Shown: one piece after another, positions 13,589 to 20,761 of the stretch | Layout: each line of letters starts with the position of its first letter | Position numbering within the stretch: position 1 is the stretch's first letter | DNA from: Firmicutes bacterium UBA6418 | GTDB lineage: Bacteria; Bacillota; Clostridia; Peptostreptococcales; Anaerovoracaceae | Length of the DNA stretch: 21,019 nt | NCBI GenBank assembly: GCA_002439735.1 | Contig: DJPG01000125.1 | Location: 1-21,019 of the forward strand | Reading direction: 5' to 3' | Notes under the pieces: generated by a model | What the model saw: only the letters and a program-made list of their open reading frames with translations | What the model was told of the DNA's origin: nothing | Databases searched by the model: none | Made by a program: the position numbers and the translations under genes

Positions 13589-14917
13589 ATGGAACAGACC
13601 ACCATGTTTGATAATCGAATCGAGCAGCCATTGGCATCCAGACTCAGGCCGGAATCTCTGGAAGCGTTTGTAGGCCAGCAGCATCTCTTGGGTGAGGGCA
13701 AGGTTCTGCGCCGGCTGATCGAAAGCGACCATATTACGTCGATGATCTTTTGGGGGCCGCCGGGGGTCGGCAAGACCACACTGGCAAGAATCATCGCCAA
13801 CCGCACGAAAGCGACCTTCATTGATTTTTCGGCTGTGACTAGCGGAATCAAGGAAATCAAGACTGTCATGCAGCGCGCGGAGAATAACCGCCGTTTTGGC
13901 GAAAAGACAATTGTTTTTGTCGATGAGATCCATCGATTCAACAAGGCGCAGCAGGACGCCTTTTTACCGTTTGTGGAAAAGGGAAGCATCATTCTCATCG
14001 GCGCGACAACCGAAAATCCATCGTTTGAGGTCAACGGCGCCTTGCTGTCCCGCTGCAAGGTATTCGTCCTGCAGGGACTTAAAACGGAGGATCTGACTAC
14101 ACTTTTGAATCGGGCACTGACCGATCCCCGCGGCTTCGGAGAACAGAAGATCCGCATGGAAGGTGACGCGCTGGAAATGATCGCAAACTTTGCCAACGGC
14201 GACGCGCGTATGGCACTTTCGACCTTGGAGATGGCGGTACTGAACGGCGATATCGTGCGCGAGAACGGGCAAGAAGTAACGGTGGTAACGACGGAAACAC
14301 TGGAACAGTGTACTTCCAAAAAATCGCTGCTGTATGACAAAAAAGGAGAAGAGCATTATAATCTAATCTCGGCGCTGCACAAGTCCATGCGTAATTCGGA
14401 TCCGGACGCGGCTGTCTATTGGCTGGCGCGCATGCTAGAAGCGGGCGAAGATCCGCTGTATGTGGCGCGCCGCGTGGTGCGATTTGCCAGCGAGGATATC
14501 GGCTTGGCTGATCCGCGCGCGCTGGAGATTGCCGTGGCTGCTTATCAGGCCTGCCATTTTATCGGTATGCCGGAATGCTCGGTGAACCTGACGCAAGCTG
14601 TGACCTACATGGCGATGGTGCCAAAATCAAACGCCATGGAAGTGGCCTATCTGCAAGCGCGGCAGGACGCGATCACACAGCTCGCCGAGCCGGTGCCGCT
14701 GGTCATCCGCAACGCGCCGACCAAACTGATGAAAGAGCTACACTACGGCGAGGGCTATCAGTATGCGCATGATACCAAAGAGAAGCTGACGAGCATGCAA
14801 TGCTTGCCGGATTCCCTTGCGGATCGTGAATACTATCATCCAACTGATCAAGGAATGGAGGCGCGTTTCAAGGAGCGCCTCGCGCAGATCAAAGACTGGA
14901 AGCGCAGGCATCGATAA
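13589..14917 (+). CDS. rarA: Replication-associated recombination protein A (RarA/MgsA) AAA+ ATPase
   Basis: Cytoplasmic clamp-loader-like ATPase that acts at stalled replication forks and interacts with single-strand binding protein. The 442-residue chain is full length. It begins with the family's PLASRLRPESLEAFVGQQHL box. Walker A is GPPGVGKT (56-63, Lys62), Walker B is IVFVDEIHRF (Asp112-Glu113), then GATTENPSFEV with sensor 1 and the SRCKVF motif. The C-terminal half carries the tetramerisation region, including YDKKGEEHYNLISALHKSMR, and the DIGLADPRAL motif. AGGAAGGA precedes the ATG. The stop codon lies inside a hairpin that separates it from the convergent PrcB-like gene. Confidence 0.96.
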   Translation: MEQTTMFDNRIEQPLASRLRPESLEAFVGQQHLLGEGKVLRRLIESDHITSMIFWGPPGVGKTTLARIIANRTKATFIDFSAVTSGIKEIKTVMQRAENNRRFGEKTIVFVDEIHRFNKAQQDAFLPFVEKGSIILIGATTENPSFEVNGALLSRCKVFVLQGLKTEDLTTLLNRALTDPRGFGEQKIRMEGDALEMIANFANGDARMALSTLEMAVLNGDIVRENGQEVTVVTTETLEQCTSKKSLLYDKKGEEHYNLISALHKSMRNSDPDAAVYWLARMLEAGEDPLYVARRVVRFASEDIGLADPRALEIAVAAYQACHFIGMPECSVNLTQAVTYMAMVPKSNAMEVAYLQARQDAITQLAEPVPLVIRNAPTKLMKELHYGEGYQYAHDTKEKLTSMQCLPDSLADREYYHPTDQGMEARFKERLAQIKDWKRRHR

Positions 14918-14935
14918 GGTATCGGATGCCTGCGC
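14902..14935. terminator. Hairpin over the rarA stop codon, likely terminator
   Basis: GCGCAGGCATC (14902-14912) pairs perfectly with GATGCCTGCGC (14925-14935), with extra GATA/TATC pairs towards the loop. It contains the rarA stop codon. A TTTTT follows at 14944-14948, 8 bp later and inside the end of the minus-strand gene, so it is not a textbook terminator. Confidence 0.55.
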
Positions 14936-14940
14936 AGGAA

Positions 14941-15459
14941 CTATTTTTCGTATTGGGCACACAGCTCAATGGTATCCGGAAGGCCGGTCAGCTCCGTTTC
15001 GGCAACCGCATATGGGTATGTTATGATGCGCGAAACCGTTTCCTCCTCCGCAGGCTCTTTGAAGAGAGCGGTTACAAGCAGATTGGAGCCGTCCTTTGTA
15101 GTCTCAAGAGCTATTTTTTGAATGGAGAGATCATAACCGGCAGTCGGCTTTTCTCCGCGCGTGACAACCACATAGACCTTACCGTTGACCAGACAGCCCA
15201 GCGCGCGTTCCAGATCGCGATATTCCGGGATCACGTCCTTTTCAATGGTCTGCGGGATTTCTTCTTTTGTGAGCGGCGTGAAGCTGACGGTCTTGCCGCT
15301 GAAAAGCTGACTCGGAAATCCGGCGCTGACGACCAGATAGAACAACACGCCCAACAGGAGAACCGCAGTGCCGCTGATGATCACTTTTTTGGATGGTTTA
15401 TGAAAAAATTTTTCACGCCCACGTTCACGGGGCTCTTTCTTTTTGGTATGATCCGCCAT
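14941..15459 (-). CDS. Membrane-anchored PrcB-like domain protein
   Basis: 172-residue protein with a short, very basic cytoplasmic N-terminus (KKKEPRERGREK), one membrane helix (about 26-47) and an extracytoplasmic part. Residues about 88-160 match the PrcB C-terminal domain: NGKVYVVVTRGEKPTAGYDL, then a strand pair, and ITYPYAVAE near the end. PrcB was described as a partner of the PrtP protease in Treponema denticola; in Bacillota the domain is found in many surface or lipoproteins of unknown role. On the minus strand GGAGG precedes the ATG by 10 nt. It faces rarA tail to tail and is divergent from the E2-like gene. No protease gene is adjacent. Confidence 0.8.
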   Translation of the reverse strand: MADHTKKKEPRERGREKFFHKPSKKVIISGTAVLLLGVLFYLVVSAGFPSQLFSGKTVSFTPLTKEEIPQTIEKDVIPEYRDLERALGCLVNGKVYVVVTRGEKPTAGYDLSIQKIALETTKDGSNLLVTALFKEPAEEETVSRIITYPYAVAETELTGLPDTIELCAQYEK

Positions 15460-15488
15460 AAATCGTTTTCCTCCGCTTCCAATTTCAA

Positions 15489-15516
15489 ATCATAAGGTTA
15501 CAACATTCTTATGCAA
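15489..15516 (-). promoter_or_regulatory. Promoter of the PrcB-like gene
   Basis: On the minus strand TTGCAT (15516-15511) and TATGAT (15494-15489) are 16 bp apart, 29 bp before the start codon. Confidence 0.5.
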
Positions 15517-15611
15517 AGCGTCCGCGGAATATGCAAGACTGTACGCTCGAGACGAGACCGCACTTTTGTAAAATTTGCCCAAAATGGGTAGAAACCGATC
15601 TTAAAAAGGGG

Positions 15612-15617
15612 TATAAT
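15612..15617 (+). promoter_or_regulatory. -10 box for the E2-like/acyl-CoA synthetase operon
   Basis: A perfect TATAAT lies 63 bp before the E2-like start. No good -35 is found at 16-18 bp. The sequence TGCCC-AAAAT-GGGTA (15576-15590) just upstream is an imperfect palindrome where an activator or repressor could bind. Confidence 0.45.
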
Positions 15618-15680
15618 AAAAACATCTATGGGGTATTGCGGCTTTTTTTCTTTTTGAAAAAAGGCAGAGAGGAGACAAAC

Positions 15681-16568
15681 ATGACAACCACAAAAAAACG
15701 ATGGGGAGACCGCAGGGATGCCGTGTGGCTGCGTGATCTGGACGCGCTGCATGTATTCATGCCGTATCTGTATCCGAATCGTGCAGATAATGAAGCCTTT
15801 ATCAGTGAAACCATAGACCTGGAGAATATTGAAACGTATCTGGCAGAGAAGAACGCCACGCTCCCGGAGGGCGAGGAGCCGTACAAGCTGTTCTATCTTT
15901 TGCTGGCGGCGCTGGTCAAGACGATCACCCTGCGGCCGAAGATGAACCGCTTTATCAAGGGTGGGCGCGTATATCAGCGGGACAAGCTTTCGCTGGCCTT
16001 TGTGGTCAAAAAACAATTTCGGGATGATGCGCACGAAGCGCTTGCGTTTATCGAATTTGATGAAACGACGACGATCGATGACGTGCGCCGGAAACTGGCT
16101 GATGAGATCCATACATGCCGAAGTGAGAAGCCGGATAATTCAACAGCCAGTATGGACATGCTGGGCAAGCTGCCGCGGCCGATCCTGCGCTTGGTGATGT
16201 GGATCCTGCACAAATTGGATGATTACGGCAGAGTCCCGTACAGCTTGATCAAGACCGATCCGAATTACGCAACCTGCTTTGTGACCAATCTTGGTTCAAT
16301 CGGACTGAAAGCCGGCTATCATCACCTTTCCAACTGGGGTACGAATTCCATCTTTATCGTGATCGGTGAAAAAGAACTGCAGCCGCGCTGGGCGGCAGAT
16401 GGCAGCATGACCATGCACGAAATGCTGCAGCTGGGGCTGACACTCGATGAACGGATCGCGGACGGTTATTATTATTCGAAAACTGTCAAGCTTTTGAAAC
16501 ATCTGCTGCATAATCCGCAGCTGCTGGAAACTCCGGCAAATGAGGAGGTCAATTATGGAATCATTTGA
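15681..16568 (+). CDS. 2-oxoacid dehydrogenase E2/CAT-fold acyltransferase-like protein, catalytic His replaced
   Basis: 295-residue protein resembling the catalytic domain of dihydrolipoamide acyltransferases and chloramphenicol acetyltransferase. There is no lipoyl or peripheral-subunit-binding domain. Family-like parts are FYLLLAALVKTITLRPKMNR, SLAFVVKKQF and TCFVTNLGSIGL, the last being the usual strand before the active site. At the C-terminus the expected DHRxxDG motif reads LDERIADG (Asp256-Gly262), so the catalytic His is Glu257. It may be a diverged acyltransferase or a non-catalytic partner. The ATG at 15681 follows GAGAGGAG; the longer frame from 15531 starts before the -10 box. 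The 14-bp overlap with the acyl-CoA synthetase gene implies joint function, possibly transferring the activated acyl group. Confidence 0.82.
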   Translation: MTTTKKRWGDRRDAVWLRDLDALHVFMPYLYPNRADNEAFISETIDLENIETYLAEKNATLPEGEEPYKLFYLLLAALVKTITLRPKMNRFIKGGRVYQRDKLSLAFVVKKQFRDDAHEALAFIEFDETTTIDDVRRKLADEIHTCRSEKPDNSTASMDMLGKLPRPILRLVMWILHKLDDYGRVPYSLIKTDPNYATCFVTNLGSIGLKAGYHHLSNWGTNSIFIVIGEKELQPRWAADGSMTMHEMLQLGLTLDERIADGYYYSKTVKLLKHLLHNPQLLETPANEEVNYGII

Positions 16569-18279
16569 AAATTTGAATGTGAAAACACCGTGGATCAAAA
16601 ATCTCGGCGGCGTACCGGCGCATCTGGAATACTATCAAGGCAGTATGTACGACAAGGTGGCGGAGATCGCGGTGCATTATCCGGATTACATCGCATATGA
16701 CTTCATGGGCGGTAAGGTTCGCTACAGGGAATTCATCCGCAAGGTGGATGATTGTGCCAGAGCGCTGGCCGCTATCGGCGTCAAAGAGGGAGAAAGCGTT
16801 ACCATCTGTATGCCGAACGCGCCGCAGGCAGTCATCATGTTCTATGCGGTGAACAAGGTCGGCGCGATTGCAAATATGGTGCATCCGCTTTCCAGCGAAG
16901 CAGAGATTGCGTTTTGCCTGCGTCAGTCCGCCAGCGTGGTCTGCCTGACGCTGGATCAGTTTTACGGCAAGTTTGCCAATATCCGCGGAAGCGTCCCGCT
17001 GCGAAGCCTGATCCTGACCAGCATCAAGGATGTGCTCAGTCCGGTCAAGCAGAAGGGCTACTATCTGGCCGAGGGACGCAAGATCAAAAAGGTTCCTGCC
17101 AATGCGGAGATTGTATGGTGGGAAAAATTTCTGCACGATGGCAATGACTATCACGGACCGTATCATGTCGTGCGAAAGGCAAACGATCCGGCAGCGATTC
17201 TTTACAGCGGCGGCACGACCGGAACCATGAAAGGCATTCTGCTTTCCAACCTGAACTTTAACGCGCTCGGACAGCAGATCATCGCCACGAATCCAATGTT
17301 CAAGCCGGGCGACAAGATGCTGGCAGTCATGCCAATCTTCCACGGCTTCGGTCTGGGCGTCTGCATCCATTCCATGCTTTCGCAGGGCGGACGCTGCCTG
17401 CTGATTCCGCGTTTCAATCCGGAAAGCTACGCGAAGCTTCTCAAAAAGCATCAACCAAACTTTATCGCCGGCGTACCGACGCTCTACGAAGCGCTTTTGA
17501 GGCTCAAAAGTCTCAAGCGTGTGGATTTGTCCTGCCTCAAAGGCGTGTTCAGCGGCGGCGATTCACTTTCCATCGAACTGAAAAAACGTTTCGACAAGTT
17601 TTTGAAAGATCACAACGCGGCCATTCCGGTTCGCGAGGGCTACGGCACGACGGAATGCGTCACAGCCAGCTGCCTGACTCCGTCGCACTGGGCGAAAGAG
17701 GGAAGCATCGGACTGCCTTTCCCGGATACGTTCTATAAGATTGTCAAACCGGGCACCGAGGAAGAAGTGCCTTACGGAGAAGAAGGCGAGATCTGCCTGA
17801 CCGGGCCGACGATGATGATGGAATACATCAATAACCCAGAGGAGACCGCCAACACGCTGCGCAAGCATCCGGACGGCCTGACCTGGCTACATACCGGTGA
17901 CCTCGGCATGATGGATGAGGACGGCTTTATCTATTTCCGCCAGCGGATCAAGCGTATGATCGTGACCAGCGGCTACAATGTTTATCCGTCACAGATCGAA
18001 AACGTGCTCGACGCACATGAGCTGGTGCATATGAGCTGCGTCATCGGCGTGCCGGATCCGTATAAAATGCAGAAGGTCATCGCTTTCGTCGTGTTGAAGC
18101 CGGACGTCAAGGTTTCACAGGAAGAAGCGCGACGGATCCTGCTGGCATACTGCGAAAAACATATCGCGAAATACGCGATGCCGAAAGAAATCCATTTCCG
18201 CGAAAGCCTGCCGAAGACTTTGGTCGGCAAGGTCGCATATCGGATTTTGGAAGAGGAGGAAGCAAAAAAATACGCATAA
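16555..18279 (+). CDS. AMP-binding acyl-CoA synthetase (long-chain fatty acid ligase type)
   Basis: 574-residue adenylate-forming enzyme that would activate a carboxylic acid with ATP and load it onto CoA. The full set of motifs is present: ILYSGGTTGTMKG (215-227), the GYGTTE motif (Tyr363-Glu367), WLHTGDLG (444-451, Asp449 expected to bind ribose), the hinge RIKRMIVTSGYNVYPSQIE, and the C-terminal catalytic Lys559 in LPKTLVGKVAYR. Overall type suggests medium- to long-chain fatty acids, but the substrate is inferred. GAGGAGG at 16542-16548 decides the ATG at 16555 over the in-frame ATG at 16540. Translation is coupled to the E2-like gene. The operon probably ends at the hairpins after 18345. 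Confidence 0.93.
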   Translation: MESFENLNVKTPWIKNLGGVPAHLEYYQGSMYDKVAEIAVHYPDYIAYDFMGGKVRYREFIRKVDDCARALAAIGVKEGESVTICMPNAPQAVIMFYAVNKVGAIANMVHPLSSEAEIAFCLRQSASVVCLTLDQFYGKFANIRGSVPLRSLILTSIKDVLSPVKQKGYYLAEGRKIKKVPANAEIVWWEKFLHDGNDYHGPYHVVRKANDPAAILYSGGTTGTMKGILLSNLNFNALGQQIIATNPMFKPGDKMLAVMPIFHGFGLGVCIHSMLSQGGRCLLIPRFNPESYAKLLKKHQPNFIAGVPTLYEALLRLKSLKRVDLSCLKGVFSGGDSLSIELKKRFDKFLKDHNAAIPVREGYGTTECVTASCLTPSHWAKEGSIGLPFPDTFYKIVKPGTEEEVPYGEEGEICLTGPTMMMEYINNPEETANTLRKHPDGLTWLHTGDLGMMDEDGFIYFRQRIKRMIVTSGYNVYPSQIENVLDAHELVHMSCVIGVPDPYKMQKVIAFVVLKPDVKVSQEEARRILLAYCEKHIAKYAMPKEIHFRESLPKTLVGKVAYRILEEEEAKKYA

Positions 18280-18310
18280 ATTTCCAATATCTTTTCGGGA
18301 TGAGGAAGCT

Positions 18311-18316
18311 TATAAT
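18311..18316 (+). promoter_or_regulatory. -10 box upstream of the lysozyme gene
   Basis: A perfect TATAAT follows the acyl-CoA synthetase stop by 31 bp. A convincing -35 is absent. Transcription from here would give a leader of about 170 nt before the lysozyme start. Confidence 0.4.
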
Positions 18317-18346
18317 AGAAAAAAGAAGCAAACAAAACGAAACAAG

Positions 18347-18396
18347 ACAAGAAAGTCGGCTTCGCCGATCAGATTTTTAGCGGTAGACTTTCTTGT
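18347..18396 (+). promoter_or_regulatory. Nested inverted repeat: short terminator-like hairpin inside a long stem
   Basis: ACAAGAAAGTC (18347-18357) and GACTTTCTTGT (18386-18396) form a perfect 11-bp stem. Within it GTCGGC-TTC-GCCGAT (18355-18369), followed by TTTTT at 18374-18378, forms a terminator-like hairpin. The two structures share 18355-18357, so the full short hairpin and the full long stem compete. The short one could end the acyl-CoA synthetase operon. It resembles the hairpin behind the HdeD-like gene. Confidence 0.5.
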
Positions 18397-18402
18397 TATT
18401 CC

Positions 18403-18476
18403 GGAAATATCGGAACAATATTTCCTACATAATAAAAAAGCACGCGCTCCGGCTTTTGCGGCCGGGACGCTTCTTT
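18403..18476 (+). promoter_or_regulatory. Two further leader hairpins, the second terminator-like, before the lysozyme gene
   Basis: GGAAATAT (18403-18410, starting at the second G of CCGG) pairs with ATATTTCC (18418-18425). Then GCGCTCCGGC (18444-18453) pairs with GCCGGGACGC (18461-18470) apart from one mismatch and one G-T pair, followed by TTCTTT (18471-18476). This stem ends right before the ribosome site AGGAGGGGG and 20 nt before the ATG. It could act as an attenuator or simply as the terminator of read-through transcripts. No known riboswitch was recognised. Confidence 0.4.
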
Positions 18477-18490
18477 GCAGGAGGGGGAGC

Positions 18491-20638
18491 ATGAGGAGAT
18501 TGAGAAAATTGGAAAAACTGAGAAAACAAGGAATTTTGGCATGTGTTCTGGCGATCGCGATGGTGCTCGGCACGGCATTTGCCTTTGCCGGGACAAAGAG
18601 CGTATCCAGATATACCGGAAGTACCTATACACACAACAGTCGCTTCGACGATCACATCTTTGCGGACGGAATCGATGTATCCGCCTATCAGGAAAAGATC
18701 GACTGGCAGGCAGTCAAAGCCAGCGGTGTGGACTTTGCGATCATTCGTATCGGCTATCGCGGTTACGGCGCAGCGGGAAATATGCAGCCGGACAAATGTT
18801 TCCTGTCGCATATCGAGGGTGCCAAAGAAGCCGGCGTCATGGTCGGTGTCTATTTCTTTTCGCAGGCGCTGAATACACTGGAAGCGAGAGCGGAAGCGCG
18901 TTATGCGCTGGATCTGCTGGGCAGCTATGATCTGGATCTGCCGATCTTTATGGATTATGAATTTTCAACGTCCTCCAGCGGACGCTTCACCAGCGGCACG
19001 ATCAGCAAGCTGCAGGCAACCGAAAACGCGCAGGCATTCTGCGATTATATTCGGGAAAACAGCAATCATGAGTCCGGTGTTTACGCGAACCTGAACTTTC
19101 TCAACAAGACGGTGGATGGCAACATCCTCAGCCAGGATTACACGATCTGGGTCGCGCAGTACAACAAATCCTGCGGTTACGCGAATGCTTACAATCTCTG
19201 GCAGCATAGTTCCGGAGGCCGTGTCTCCGGCATCAGCGGAAGAACCGATATGAATACGTGGTATATCGATCCTTATCAGGAGTCAACCTCATACTATTCG
19301 CTGGTTGACGCACAGGCGAGCATCGTTGGAACGACAAGCTTTACATATCAAAACGGACAGGCGTTCACCCCATCGGTCAGCGTTTATCACAGCGGGCGCG
19401 CGCTGACAGAAGGCGTGGACTATAAGGTTCGCTATATCGGCAATACACAGGGCGGAACCGCTTATGCGATGATCATCGGCATGGGTATGTATACGGATTA
19501 CAAGCTGGTGCCGTTTACGATCCAGCCGTCCTCCGATCTTTCCGGTATCACGGTCGCAAAACCGGCGGATCGTACCTATACCGGTAAAGAAAACAAACCG
19601 ACTTCGCTGACCGTCAAAGATGCTTCCGGCAAAACGCTGCGTGAGGGACTGGACTATACCTGGACTGTCAGCAACGCGATCGAAGCCGGAACCGCGACCG
19701 TGACGGTGCAGCTGATCGGAAATTATACCGGCAGATTGAAGACATCCTACCAGATCAAAAAAGCCGGGCAGACGATCACCATCGGCAATCGCAAAACGGA
19801 AACTTTCCTGAGCGACGGGCCGTTCAAGCTGAACGTTTCCCTGTCCGCGTCCGGAAGTAAGGTGACCTATACATCAAGCAATCCGGAGGTGGCTTCAGTT
19901 TCGACCGACGGAACTGTAACGCCGAAGAAGGTCGGACAAACGAAGATCATTGTCAAATCCGCGGCGAGCACAGACTATGCGGCAGCATCAGAATCCTTTG
20001 TCCTTAAGGTCAAAGGCGCGGCGCAGACCGTCACGACCGCCTATACCCGCTATACCCGTCAGGTCGGCGGCAAAGGCTTCAACCTGAAAGCCAAGACGGA
20101 TGGCAATGGTACGCTCAGCTATACCTCCAGTGACGAATCGATCGCTGTCATTGATCAGACCGGACAGGTAGAACTGACCGGCGGCGCCGGCGTGGTACAG
20201 TTCACCGTTACCGCAGCCGAAACAGAGTATTACGGAGCCGGACAGAAGACCGTAACGCTGACGGTAAACGCGATCCCGGAAAAAACGCGGGAAGAAGAAC
20301 TGGCGGAGCGTGTCAGCGAGTTGCGGCTCAAGGCGCGTTCCTCCAAGACGGCGGCCGGCAGCATCAAGGTGGTCCTGGAAGTGAGCGCGGGCGATATTGC
20401 GTCGATCGAGGAACTTGGTTATACCGTCAAGTACAAATTCTTCCGTTCGCTGAAGCCAAGCACGGCTTACGAGGCGAAGTCTACGAAGAGCAACGCGGCT
20501 TACGTCAACACGGTCGGCAAAAAGGGCACCCGTTACTACTATAAGGCACGCGTTATGGTCTATGATGAGGATGGCACACTGGTGACCTACAGCAAACTGA
20601 CGCAGTGCAACTATGCGGCGCGCATCTGGACAAAGTAA
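18491..20638 (+). CDS. Secreted GH25 lysozyme with Ig-like repeats
   Basis: 715-residue exported muramidase predicted to cut the MurNAc-GlcNAc bond of peptidoglycan. A basic N-terminus and hydrophobic core (about 14-33) form a signal peptide. The GH25 domain spans about 58-265: GIDVSAYQEKIDW (Asp62), IIRIGYRGYG, and PIFMDYEF with the catalytic Asp155 and Glu157; it closes with the usual YNLWQHSSGGRVSGI. Next come two Gly/Tyr-rich repeats (about 275-350 and 355-425, each ending near GxYT), two Big_2-type Ig-like domains (about 430-510 and 515-595, SSNPEVASVSTDGTV and SSDESIAVIDQTG), and a C-terminal fibronectin-like domain. No sortase motif or choline-binding repeats are present. Role: wall remodelling or lysis of competitors. 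AGGAGGGGG precedes the ATG. Confidence 0.94.
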   Translation: MRRLRKLEKLRKQGILACVLAIAMVLGTAFAFAGTKSVSRYTGSTYTHNSRFDDHIFADGIDVSAYQEKIDWQAVKASGVDFAIIRIGYRGYGAAGNMQPDKCFLSHIEGAKEAGVMVGVYFFSQALNTLEARAEARYALDLLGSYDLDLPIFMDYEFSTSSSGRFTSGTISKLQATENAQAFCDYIRENSNHESGVYANLNFLNKTVDGNILSQDYTIWVAQYNKSCGYANAYNLWQHSSGGRVSGISGRTDMNTWYIDPYQESTSYYSLVDAQASIVGTTSFTYQNGQAFTPSVSVYHSGRALTEGVDYKVRYIGNTQGGTAYAMIIGMGMYTDYKLVPFTIQPSSDLSGITVAKPADRTYTGKENKPTSLTVKDASGKTLREGLDYTWTVSNAIEAGTATVTVQLIGNYTGRLKTSYQIKKAGQTITIGNRKTETFLSDGPFKLNVSLSASGSKVTYTSSNPEVASVSTDGTVTPKKVGQTKIIVKSAASTDYAAASESFVLKVKGAAQTVTTAYTRYTRQVGGKGFNLKAKTDGNGTLSYTSSDESIAVIDQTGQVELTGGAGVVQFTVTAAETEYYGAGQKTVTLTVNAIPEKTREEELAERVSELRLKARSSKTAAGSIKVVLEVSAGDIASIEELGYTVKYKFFRSLKPSTAYEAKSTKSNAAYVNTVGKKGTRYYYKARVMVYDEDGTLVTYSKLTQCNYAARIWTK

Positions 20639-20705
20639 CAACTATAAAGGAAAAGGTGTCAAAAAAGGAATCGAGCAGAATAAAACAAACAGAACCGAAA
20701 AGCTC

Positions 20706-20752
20706 ACAGCTGCTTCGGCGTGTCGGAAACGGACGCCGGAGCAGCTGTTTTT
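20706..20752. terminator. Strong bidirectional terminator after the lysozyme gene
   Basis: ACAGCTGCTTCGGCGT (20706-20721) pairs with ACGCCGGAGCAGCTGT (20733-20748), 16 bp with a single G-T pair, followed by TTTTT. An A-run on the left gives a weaker T-run for the convergent minus-strand gene. Confidence 0.92.
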
Positions 20753-20761
20753 GATTCTGTC

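Noticed and set aside
12818..13933. Long minus-strand reading of 371 residues over the HdeD-like gene and the start of rarA
   Set aside because: Only the part from 13405 has a ribosome site, promoter and family match; the rest is antisense to rarA.
18317..18490. c-di-AMP (ydaO) or c-di-GMP riboswitch before the lysozyme gene
   Set aside because: The conserved core sequences of these families are not seen; only generic hairpins remain.
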